A stretch of 12,391 nucleotides of DNA, taken from Microcaldota archaeon (GTDB lineage: Archaea; Micrarchaeota; Micrarchaeia; Anstonellales; Anstonellaceae). The stretch is taken from positions 4,015 to 16,405 of the forward strand of contig JAPLWY010000018.1 in assembly GCA_026396355.1 (NCBI GenBank), read 5' to 3'. The position numbers and the translations under genes were made by a program. The notes under the pieces are model-generated. The model was not told the DNA's origin, did not search any database, and was given only the letters and a program-made list of their open reading frames with translations. The stretch's first letter is position 1. Each line of letters opens with the position of its first letter. Below, piece by piece: positions 1-5,533 of the stretch.

Positions 1-61
1 TGTAGGCTGCCATTGGGGCAAGCACGAATTTCCCGTCCAATTTCGCGTTTCCGTATTTCAT
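1..61 (-). CDS. Partial N-terminus, probable tRNA-dihydrouridine synthase (Dus-like)
   Basis: Only about the first 20 codons lie in the window; the rest runs off the left edge. The minus-strand reading begins MKYGNAKLDG and continues into FVLAPMAAY. This matches the start typical of Dus flavoenzymes: a short 'xxGNxxL' strand followed by the FMN-barrel signature 'VLAPMA'. Dus enzymes reduce uridine to dihydrouridine in the tRNA D-loop using FMN and NADPH. Other FMN TIM-barrel oxidoreductases, such as old yellow enzyme or dihydroorotate dehydrogenase relatives, can also carry a similar start. A GTG at 73-71 is an alternative in-frame start. Given the TATA box at 107-114, transcription would begin near 86, leaving a leader of about 13-25 nt. 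The family call rests on about 20 residues. Confidence 0.5.
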   Translation of the reverse strand, partial: MKYGNAKLDGKFVLAPMAAY

Positions 62-106
62 AAGAAAAATCACGCCGTGTTCTTCGTACAATCCGGCTTG
101 ATTACA

Positions 107-116
107 TTTATAAATA
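107..116. promoter_or_regulatory. Palindromic TATA box, probably bidirectional
   Basis: TTTATAAATA, whose first eight bases (107-114) are a perfect palindrome. It lies between two divergent genes: the Dus-like gene to the left (ATG at 61, or GTG at 73) and the membrane-protein gene to the right (ATG at 149). Start-site spacing of about 28 nt, as seen for other genes in the window, would give transcripts starting near 86 (minus) and 135 (plus). The same decamer precedes purL at 5496. Confidence 0.6.
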
Positions 117-148
117 CATGCCAACACATCTCAAAACCAGTGGTCTTG

Positions 149-835
149 ATGATACCTATCGTTCCAATAACCTATCTATACCCGTCACTGTTCAAACAAG
201 GCGGAAGCAGCGGAAGCCTCGCCCTTTCAGTCAGGAAGGCAAAATCAGAATTCTCCGCGCCTCTTTGCTTCCCAGGCGAATTCAAGCAAGCCAAGAAAAA
301 CACCGGCATGAGCCGCAAAAGCCTGGTGGAGTTCAGGAAGGAGTTTCGGCGCTTCTCAAAAGGGAAAAGCAACCGCTACAATGAAATGTGCGCCGACTTT
401 GTGTCAAAAACAGCCGCGCACCTGAAAATCGAGCTGTCTGAGGAGCAGGCGCAGGCTGCAAAGCTTGACATTTCCGAATCTTCCAAGCAAATGCTGAGAG
501 ATGCGAATGACGTGCGGAGGGCATCCATTCTATCATACGTAATTGGCGCAGCCAGCACTCCTGTCCTGCCTGCAATAATCATCCCGCTGCTGGTGAAATT
601 TGCAAATGACGCAGAGTATGTGTCCGCGCACAAGCCAATATTCGTGCTCGCCGGAGTTGCGTTTGGCTTAATCGACTTTTTTGTTGGCAAAGGAATTAGC
701 AATGCATATCTTCGGCATGCATCTGGAAGCTACGGCGACTACCTGCTGGAGACAGCCTACAATGCGCGTGCGGCAGTGATGGACGCATTTTCTCCCAAAA
801 GCTTCTGGGAATCTGGAAAGTCGAAAAAGCAATGA
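149..835 (+). CDS. Hypothetical protein with two C-terminal membrane segments
   Basis: I do not recognise this 228-residue protein. The frame is open from 77, but the TATA box at 107-116 makes a start upstream of it unlikely. I chose ATG 149, about 13 nt after the predicted transcription start; GTG 140 and ATG 308 are alternatives in frame. Codon choice from 149 onward looks like its neighbours. The first roughly 75 residues include a Ser/Gly-rich stretch. Then comes a basic, charged segment (RKEFRRFSKGK) and an acidic helix rich in Glu, Gln and Ala. Two hydrophobic helices follow at about residues 127-150 (proline-containing) and 163-182, and the tail is Lys-rich. It is probably an inner-membrane protein with a large cytoplasmic N-terminal domain. 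It ends 9 bp from the convergent DUF4870-like gene. Function is unknown. Confidence 0.6.
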   Translation: MIPIVPITYLYPSLFKQGGSSGSLALSVRKAKSEFSAPLCFPGEFKQAKKNTGMSRKSLVEFRKEFRRFSKGKSNRYNEMCADFVSKTAAHLKIELSEEQAQAAKLDISESSKQMLRDANDVRRASILSYVIGAASTPVLPAIIIPLLVKFANDAEYVSAHKPIFVLAGVAFGLIDFFVGKGISNAYLRHASGSYGDYLLETAYNARAAVMDAFSPKSFWESGKSKKQ

Positions 836-844
836 GTGCGCGCC

Positions 845-1309
845 TCACACAAACCGCGTGAGGAAGCCTGAAAGGATCGGAAGCCGTATGTCTTTTCCAG
901 TTGCGACCAGGATAGCAAGCGCGAACCAGGCTATAATCACCCCGAAGCCAAGGCAGATAAGAAGAATTACTGGCAGGTAGAATTTGCTATCCATATCATA
1001 GACCCTTACCATTCCCTCATGCACGGCAGTCGTGTTAGTCTGAGTCATAGCGTAAACATCCGCCATCATTGTCTTCTGGGCATCCAGCATTGTGAACATC
1101 AAGGGAATTGAGATTGCCATGCAGAGCACAAACCATATTGCCCAAAGAGAAATGGACTGGAGCGCATGGTATTTCGCATACTCTCCTCCTTTCTTTGCAA
1201 GAAGAATATAGAGCGGGATGATGAGATTAAGCATCATTATCGGTATGTAGCCCAAGCCGGCCAGGAGGTGCGCGTCGCTCTCGTCTTTCGAAGCCTTTGT
1301 TTTTGCCAT
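845..1309 (-). CDS. DUF4870-like small integral membrane protein
   Basis: A 154-residue protein with three hydrophobic helices at about residues 14-37, 50-74 and 110-136. The first helix ends in LLAKKGGEYAKYHALQSISL. This closely follows the DUF4870 pattern: a membrane hairpin, then a 'KK..EYAKYHALQS' loop, then the next helix. The family is widespread in bacteria and archaea and has no settled function. Between helices two and three there is an unusually long external-type loop (about residues 75-108) rich in Met, Thr and Asn. The start ATG 1309 lies 28-29 nt downstream of the TTTTTATT box at 1338-1331, so the mRNA is probably leaderless. The N-terminus is charged and Lys-rich, with no signal peptide. 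Confidence 0.7.
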   Translation of the reverse strand: MAKTKASKDESDAHLLAGLGYIPIMMLNLIIPLYILLAKKGGEYAKYHALQSISLWAIWFVLCMAISIPLMFTMLDAQKTMMADVYAMTQTNTTAVHEGMVRVYDMDSKFYLPVILLICLGFGVIIAWFALAILVATGKDIRLPILSGFLTRFV

Positions 1310-1330
1310 GAACGGATTTTGAAGGGAATG

Positions 1331-1338
1331 AATAAAAA
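1331..1338 (-). promoter_or_regulatory. TATA box for the DUF4870-like gene
   Basis: On the minus strand this reads TTTTTATT, 28-29 nt before ATG 1309. The spacing matches the other leaderless-type genes here. It sits between tRNA-Pro and the gene, so the gene has its own promoter. Confidence 0.5.
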
Positions 1339-1352
1339 TCGCGCACGCTGGT

Positions 1353-1362
1353 CAAAATAAGA
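1353..1362 (-). terminator. T-rich stretch after tRNA-Pro
   Basis: Directly after the tRNA discriminator base, the minus strand reads TCTTATTTTG. Archaeal RNA polymerase often stops at such T-runs without a hairpin. Here the run is interrupted, so it is only a candidate site. Confidence 0.35.
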
Positions 1363-1435
1363 TGGGGGAACTGAGATTTGAACTCAGATCTCCAGCTCCC
1401 AAAGCTGGAAGCATACCAGGTTGGCCCATTCCCCC
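1363..1435 (-). tRNA. tRNA-Pro (anticodon UGG)
   Basis: A 73-nt cloverleaf on the minus strand. The acceptor stem is GGGGGAA with TTCCCCC and discriminator A. The D-arm contains CCTGGTA with a 3-bp stem (G10-U25, G11-C24, C12-G23), as is common in archaeal tRNA-Pro. The anticodon stem is CCAGC/GCTGG around the loop TTTGGGA, which gives anticodon TGG. The T-arm is CTGAG TTCAAAT CTCAG. No CCA is encoded, so CCA addition by nucleotidyltransferase is expected. No intron is present. There is no TATA box within 30 nt of the mature 5' end; the nearest lies beyond two hairpins, so a long 5' leader is likely. Confidence 0.95.
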
Positions 1436-1441
1436 GTCGGG

Positions 1442-1461
1442 TTTTGCGCTGATGCGCAAAA
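1442..1461 (-). other. Perfect 8-bp hairpin in the tRNA-Pro leader
   Basis: TTTTGCGC and GCGCAAAA flank a 4-nt loop, ending 6 nt upstream of the mature tRNA 5' end. In the predicted leader RNA it forms a stable stem-loop next to the RNase P cleavage site. It could guide processing, or be part of a separate small RNA. Confidence 0.55.
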
Positions 1462-1463
1462 GC

Positions 1464-1489
1464 TGGCCAACTGCTTCCTCAGTTGGCCA
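1464..1489 (-). other. Perfect 10-bp hairpin in the tRNA-Pro leader
   Basis: TGGCCAACTG and CAGTTGGCCA enclose a 6-nt loop. The 5' arm on the minus strand overlaps the near-copy of the tRNA-Pro 5' end. The stem is GC-rich and should be very stable in RNA. Together with the hairpin at 1442-1461 it fills almost all of the leader. Confidence 0.6.
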
Positions 1490-1497
1490 TTCCCCCG
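1482..1497 (-). repeat. Near-copy of the tRNA-Pro 5' end
   Basis: On the plus strand 1482-1497 reads gttggccattcccccg. The tRNA gene and its first upstream base, at 1420-1436, read the same apart from one extra C. In tRNA terms the copy covers the acceptor 5' strand (GGGGGAA), positions 8-9 and the start of the D-arm. No matching 3' half is present next to it, so it is not a second intact tRNA. Confidence 0.7.
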
Positions 1498-1521
1498 CCA
1501 ACCTCAATTTTCTTCAAAACC

Positions 1522-1528
1522 TTAATAA
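1522..1528 (-). promoter_or_regulatory. Candidate TATA box for the leader plus tRNA-Pro transcript
   Basis: On the minus strand this reads TTATTAA. At the spacing seen elsewhere in the window, transcription would start near 1500, just before the repeated GGGGGAATGG at 1496. That would give a leader of about 65 nt containing both hairpins before the tRNA. Confidence 0.45.
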
Positions 1529-1567
1529 CGGCTCCTTTCAGCAACTGCCGCATGGACGCGCGCTTGC

Positions 1568-2560
1568 CTAATTCTCCCGCTCAACCGCGGCATAAGTGCA
1601 GCGATAGGCTCCCCCTGCCTTTATTATCTCACCATAATTGTGCGTAATCACGTCAATTCCGAATTTCTTCAGCATTTGCGCTATCCCTTTTGCTTCCTGG
1701 TTTGCAATGGATGTTCCCTTGTCCAGCTTGAGGACATTGGGCCCAAGCATCTCATACTCGCTTTCCCCAACAGCCTCTATCTTGCCGTACATCCGGTTCA
1801 AAAGCGCAATATCTGCCGCGTTCTCAAATGCCTGCGGGTAAATCAATGCTGCGCCGGGCTTTCCGTTCCGCTCCTCCAGCGGGCAGAATGCGCAGTCAAG
1901 GTGAAGTATGCCTGGCTTGAGAACAATAGGTATGACTTTTCTTGCGCTTCCAACCTGCCCCCGGAGCCATTCAGCCGCGTTTGGCGTGGTCCGGTCGCCA
2001 ATTCCCAAAAACACAACATCCTTGCTCAGCACGACATTCCCTCCCTCTATGGTGACCTCGCTTTCAGGCTTCACCCCGCCCACAATGCTTTTTTCCTCTG
2101 GCTGGCGCTCCTTTTTTTTCAGGTTGGAGAAATATATTTTTCCGTCTATGGCAAACATTATGTCTCGGGTGAAAACCCCTTCCAGCATGTCCTTTCCAGG
2201 CTTGATGATGGTCACGCTTATGCCTCTTTCAACCAGTTTCATTATCAGCCCAAAATGCTGCACTGCCGCTTTGTACCGGTCTGGCTTGTTGTCCTTGAAC
2301 AGCTCCTCATTCTTGTTTATCCCGCTTCCAGCCCAGTCCAGGTAGGTAGGCGGGGACATCACAACCGACTTGAGCTTCCCATCCTCGCTTCTGCAATCAA
2401 CTTTTGCCTTGCCGGCATCGAATTTTTCCACTATGGTTATCTTTGGATGGAAAGCGAGCTCGTCCAGCATAAGCTTCGTGAATTCAACAGCCTTTTTGTC
2501 AATCTGCCGGAGCTTGGAGTGGCTGTTCTGGCCGCATGTAAGGTGAATGCTAGTGTTCAT
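1568..2560 (-). CDS. Guanidino-group modifying enzyme (arginine deiminase / amidinotransferase / DDAH superfamily)
   Basis: A 330-residue soluble enzyme of the pentein-fold superfamily. Members hydrolyse or transfer the amidino group of arginine or methylated arginines through a Cys-His catalytic pair. The motifs appear in family order: FTRD (130-133), EGGNVVL (172-178), HLDCAFCPL with likely catalytic His220, and a C-terminal GGAYRC with likely nucleophile Cys321. The position of Cys ten residues from the end matches the family. The frame is open up to 2854, but that part overlaps the promoter and the divergent gene. ATG 2560 lies 28 nt after the TTATATA box and is the supported start, probably leaderless. 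Which reaction it performs (deiminase, DDAH, amidinotransferase or a newer dihydrolase type) cannot be told from motifs alone. No arginine-pathway genes sit beside it. Confidence 0.8.
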   Translation of the reverse strand: MNTSIHLTCGQNSHSKLRQIDKKAVEFTKLMLDELAFHPKITIVEKFDAGKAKVDCRSEDGKLKSVVMSPPTYLDWAGSGINKNEELFKDNKPDRYKAAVQHFGLIMKLVERGISVTIIKPGKDMLEGVFTRDIMFAIDGKIYFSNLKKKERQPEEKSIVGGVKPESEVTIEGGNVVLSKDVVFLGIGDRTTPNAAEWLRGQVGSARKVIPIVLKPGILHLDCAFCPLEERNGKPGAALIYPQAFENAADIALLNRMYGKIEAVGESEYEMLGPNVLKLDKGTSIANQEAKGIAQMLKKFGIDVITHNYGEIIKAGGAYRCTYAAVEREN

Positions 2561-2581
2561 GCGCTTATTCTTCTTTTTTGC

Positions 2582-2588
2582 TATATAA
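2582..2588 (-). promoter_or_regulatory. TATA box for the amidinotransferase-family gene
   Basis: On the minus strand this reads TTATATA, with its first base 28 nt before ATG 2560. It fixes the start and argues against the longer open frame that reaches 2854. Confidence 0.6.
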
Positions 2589-2726
2589 GAACAATGTCGC
2601 ATATGAAATAAAAAGAGCCAAAATTGTCCCGTGCGCCTGACAATAACCAATGCTTTTTTACTGTTTTGCGGAGAAATCATAAGAAGTGTCAATCCGTTGA
2701 CAAGTGTGTTTTTAAACATTTGCCAC

Positions 2727-2732
2727 ATATAA
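2727..2732 (+). promoter_or_regulatory. Candidate TATA box for the 520-residue protein gene
   Basis: ATATAA, which would place the transcript start near 2754 with a short leader containing the Shine-Dalgarno site. A second AT-rich candidate, TTTTTAAAC at about 2709-2717, lies just upstream. The region 2589-2726 between the divergent genes shows no other clear structure. Confidence 0.4.
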
Positions 2733-2754
2733 CTACTACCAATAACGCTTAATC

Positions 2755-2760
2755 GAGGTG
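2755..2760 (+). promoter_or_regulatory. Shine-Dalgarno site GAGGTG
   Basis: GAGGTG lies 6 nt before ATG 2767. This is the clearest ribosome-binding site in the window and decides the start over the in-frame GTG at 2758, which lies within the site itself. Confidence 0.65.
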
Positions 2761-2766
2761 TTGCGC

Positions 2767-4329
2767 ATGACTGACAATAAATTGCTTCCCAAAGGGTATT
2801 TTGACCACCAGGAGAATCTCCAGCCTTATGTCTGGGAACTCCTGAAGTTTTCATTAGGGGTGCCCATGCTGAAAAAATACAAGGGCAAGAATCTGGCTGA
2901 AAAGCTTTACGGGTTCAAGGAAAGCGAGCACATCCACGACAAGGCATTCGGCGAGAGGTTCGCCGAGCACCTTCTTTCGCTTGGTTGGGAATACGCTCCA
3001 AAGCCGGATTCACTTTACGAACACTACCTGCACAAGGCGCTTTCAAACAGCGGAAAAGGCGCGCGCTTCTACCAGATACTGGTTGACTCCGGAGTTGCAG
3101 GCAAGGCAGAGCTCAAATTCGAGGACTGGTCCAGCCTGATATGCTCGCGGCTCGGAAAGAAAGCGGCTGCCGGGCAGAAAGATGCGCCTGCTGCCTCCGA
3201 GTCCAAAAAGGGCTATGTCACGCCCAGGAATTCAGAGGCTGTTGCGCTTGATATCCCTGGCATAGAATTGTATGCCGGGCAGTTCAAGCTTCTCATGGCG
3301 AACTACCTTGGGATAAAGCAGAATTTCGAGTCATTCGACGTCCATCCTGCTTCCAAGCTGGCAGAGGCGTTTGCAGACCGGAACCTTTCGGAATTCCTGC
3401 GCAACGCTGAAAACAGCAAAAACCTCCCAAGGGGCAGCAAGATATCGAACCTCTACATTCTCTGCCAAAAGGCGCTCAACGAACTGAAAAGCAAGGGCAA
3501 GATAAGCTCAACCCGCGGAAGGGTGATGCCATCCATGATAAAGACGCTTGGCTGGAACCCTGAGACTGGCAGGCTGATTTCCGAGGAAACTGCAGAGGCG
3601 AAAGCAACTGGCGTCAAGAGAGCAGGCCTGCCCACCCCCGAATCAGTGCTTTATGACTCGATTGTTGATATTGCCAAATATTCATTCGAGAAGTTCATGC
3701 AGGGCGAGATTGGCGCAATCGACTGCCGCAGCCTTTCCCCTGACCGGATTCTCCACGCATTCAGCGCAACCAACGCAGGCGTGAACCTTGCCGTGGTCAT
3801 CCCTGACGCCCCTGACTTGATTTTCAGGGAAGCGCTTGGAAGGATGGGATATTCTGTCCAGCTTGAGATGCTCAACGCCTCCATACCCAACGATGGAAAT
3901 GCCTCAGTTCTGTTCATGAACCGCAGCCAGGTGATAAACGGCGTTGCGGACAAGATCGAATTCCACAACGGGCTCACCCCTGCAAGCGCGCTTTGCGACT
4001 CGATAATGGCCGAGGTCAACAAGGCAAAAACGCAAGCAGACGTGGAAGAGCTGCTCAAGACCACTGAAAGCCTGATTGCGCACCTCAAGTCGCAGGAAAA
4101 AGGGGCGTATCTGAAGCAAAGCGAGCTTCACGCAATTGAAGAGCGCCTGTTTTCACGCATATCCGAGGCGCACGACCTGAAGGAAAAAGGCTGCATAAGC
4201 GAGGGCTTTGACAGGAAAAACCTTGACATTGCAAAAGGGAAAATATTGGCTGCCATGCGCAAGGGCGTGGAGCGGGTGCTTGCCCACAAGGACAACCGCG
4301 CGCTTTTCCCGAATGCCAGCAAGCGTTAA
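2767..4329 (+). CDS. Hypothetical protein, 520 aa, unrecognised
   Basis: I do not recognise this family. The protein is soluble-looking, with no signal peptide or membrane helix. It appears to have an N-terminal aromatic- and charge-rich domain (about residues 1-122), then a Lys/Ala/Ser-rich linker (about 126-146). A helical middle region (to about 275) follows. Next is a more compact alpha/beta segment (about 285-400) with strands such as NLAVVIPDAPDLIF and ASVLFMNRSQVI. The final 120 residues are highly charged and probably form long helices or a coiled coil (KAKTQADVEELLKTTESL onward). No catalytic motif, zinc-binding Cys cluster or nucleotide loop was seen. The start at ATG 2767 is supported by GAGGTG. 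It is transcribed divergently from the amidinotransferase-family gene, and its stop codon overlaps the next gene's TATA box. Confidence 0.75.
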   Translation: MTDNKLLPKGYFDHQENLQPYVWELLKFSLGVPMLKKYKGKNLAEKLYGFKESEHIHDKAFGERFAEHLLSLGWEYAPKPDSLYEHYLHKALSNSGKGARFYQILVDSGVAGKAELKFEDWSSLICSRLGKKAAAGQKDAPAASESKKGYVTPRNSEAVALDIPGIELYAGQFKLLMANYLGIKQNFESFDVHPASKLAEAFADRNLSEFLRNAENSKNLPRGSKISNLYILCQKALNELKSKGKISSTRGRVMPSMIKTLGWNPETGRLISEETAEAKATGVKRAGLPTPESVLYDSIVDIAKYSFEKFMQGEIGAIDCRSLSPDRILHAFSATNAGVNLAVVIPDAPDLIFREALGRMGYSVQLEMLNASIPNDGNASVLFMNRSQVINGVADKIEFHNGLTPASALCDSIMAEVNKAKTQADVEELLKTTESLIAHLKSQEKGAYLKQSELHAIEERLFSRISEAHDLKEKGCISEGFDRKNLDIAKGKILAAMRKGVERVLAHKDNRALFPNASKR

Positions 4330-4332
4330 ATA
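4326..4332 (+). promoter_or_regulatory. TATA box overlapping the upstream stop codon
   Basis: TTAAATA includes the TAA stop (4327-4329) of the preceding gene. Its first base lies 28 nt before ATG 4354, the same spacing as at 2588 to 2560. The downstream gene is therefore probably transcribed on its own and leaderless, not only by read-through. Confidence 0.5.
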
Positions 4333-4353
4333 CCTCGCGCGCGAATGGGGAGC

Positions 4354-5421
4354 ATGGTGCTTCCTGCCCTCAAAAGAATTGCCCAGATGCCCGACTGGAA
4401 GGCAAAGTCGCAGAAGAGAGGGGGCAAGCTGGTCGAGTTCTCGCGCCTGTTCAAGACAAAGGAATACGCAACCCCTGACGACCTGTTCTTTGCAATCGAG
4501 GACTTGCCCTCGTTTGGCAAGGAATACTGGTTCTTGCATTTCTGCGCGCCACCGAGAAAAGAGCAGGTAGTGCTCACGCTTGGCAGGCCAGTGGAGCCGG
4601 TGAAGGTGAACAACACCGAGGTCCTTGCAACAGAAGGCGAGCAGGGCATGGCATGCGCAGCAGTCTGCTGGCTTTATTCGAACAAGAAGGAAGTAGTGTT
4701 CGACTCATCTGCATTTGTTTCAGTGAAAAGCGGAAAAGCGAAAAGCCTGGTTGCGAAAAAAGGCAAAAGCCAGATTTCAATCACAGGCGCCTACCCGAAT
4801 TTCCAGGTAAAGCTGGCAAAAGACGGGAAACAAGTTTTCTCCGCGCGCGCATACCCGCAAAAGAAAGGCGTGCCATTCGAATTCGTGCACATCCTGAAAA
4901 ACCCGTTTGCCCCGGGTCTTGGCGCGGCGATGATAAACTATTATCTTGATTTTGAAGGCGAGCTTGAGGGGCAGAAATTATCTGGCAAGGCATACCTGCA
5001 AAAAGTAGTGGCAGTCATCCCGCTTGCGCCCTGGAACTGGGTGAGATTGCATTTCAAGGGAGACGCTGCGCTTGACTTTTTCACAGGCAAGCCCTTCGGG
5101 GAAAAGACGCACATGCACTTTGCCGACAATGCTTACCTTGAGCTGGATGGAAAAAGGACAAAGCTGCGCGGGCTGCGCATCACATCCTATTTATCTGGCG
5201 ACAAGCGGGTATGGATACTTTCAGGCAAGAAACTGTTCGTGGTGATGGAAACCTATGCGCTGCAGCCTTTCATAATGAAGCAAAAGACCACCTTCCGCTA
5301 TGACGAGTACATTGTGCGCGTGCAGTCGTTTGCCTTCCAGGGCGCGCACAAGGAGCTTTCGCTGTCTGACCTGGGCGAGGGAATTGGATTGGTCGAGGAA
5401 GCAAGCGGTTATTTGCTCTGA
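4354..5421 (+). CDS. Hypothetical protein, possibly AttH/CrtC-like (lipocalin-type) fold
   Basis: A 355-residue protein rich in predicted beta strands, with no signal peptide or membrane helix. The central part runs from DFEGELEGQKLSGKAYLQKV into PLAPWNWVRLHF. This resembles the AttH / hydroxyneurosporene-synthase (CrtC) / DUF2804-type arrangement, in which a 'G+AYxxK...P..W.W' strand pair is followed by repeated strands ending in a 'tYxYDExxV' region. Here that last feature is TTFRYDEYIV. Those proteins include carotenoid hydratases and many uncharacterised members that may bind lipids. No carotenoid genes are nearby, so the substrate is unknown and the family call is tentative. I chose ATG 4354 over ATG 4345 because it sits 28 nt from TTAAATA. 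The gene lies 24 nt after the unrecognised 520-residue gene. Confidence 0.6.
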   Translation: MVLPALKRIAQMPDWKAKSQKRGGKLVEFSRLFKTKEYATPDDLFFAIEDLPSFGKEYWFLHFCAPPRKEQVVLTLGRPVEPVKVNNTEVLATEGEQGMACAAVCWLYSNKKEVVFDSSAFVSVKSGKAKSLVAKKGKSQISITGAYPNFQVKLAKDGKQVFSARAYPQKKGVPFEFVHILKNPFAPGLGAAMINYYLDFEGELEGQKLSGKAYLQKVVAVIPLAPWNWVRLHFKGDAALDFFTGKPFGEKTHMHFADNAYLELDGKRTKLRGLRITSYLSGDKRVWILSGKKLFVVMETYALQPFIMKQKTTFRYDEYIVRVQSFAFQGAHKELSLSDLGEGIGLVEEASGYLL

Positions 5422-5463
5422 TTTTGGCAAAAAAAGCAAAGAAGGCCAAAAGTAGTGTTTTTT
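5422..5463 (+). terminator. Hairpin plus T-tract terminator
   Basis: Immediately after the TGA at 5419-5421, TTTTGGC (5422-5428) can pair with GCCAAAA (5445-5451). TTTTTT follows at 5458-5463 and a second T-run at 5469-5473. It probably ends transcription before the separate purL promoter. Confidence 0.45.
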
Positions 5464-5495
5464 CAGGGTTTTTCAGGTAGAAAATCCTCCCCTCA

Positions 5496-5505
5496 TTTAT
5501 AAATA
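5496..5505 (+). promoter_or_regulatory. TATA box of the purL operon
   Basis: TTTATAAATA, identical to the box at 107-116, with its first base 38 nt before ATG 5534. Transcription should start near 5524, giving a leader of about 10 nt. No riboswitch-like structure fits in so short a leader, so any purine control would be by a DNA-binding regulator. Confidence 0.65.
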
Positions 5506-5533
5506 TTGCCACCGCCTCTCCTGACGTGGGACC

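Noticed and set aside
77..148. Upstream GTG start for the membrane protein
   Set aside because: The TATA box at 107-116 lies inside this stretch, so a start at 77 would precede the likely transcript start.
1436..1500. A second complete tRNA gene
   Set aside because: Only the 5' segment of tRNA-Pro is repeated. No anticodon arm, T-arm or 3' acceptor strand follows it before the real tRNA.
1640..2611. A 323-codon open frame on the plus strand
   Set aside because: It lies opposite the amidinotransferase-family gene, whose catalytic motifs are clear. The translation is rich in Cys, His and Leu with no family features, typical of an antisense shadow.
2561..2854. N-terminal extension of the amidinotransferase-family frame to 2854
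   Set aside because: It overlaps the TATA box at 2582-2588, the divergent promoter and the start of the 520-residue gene. Similarity to the family begins after ATG 2560.
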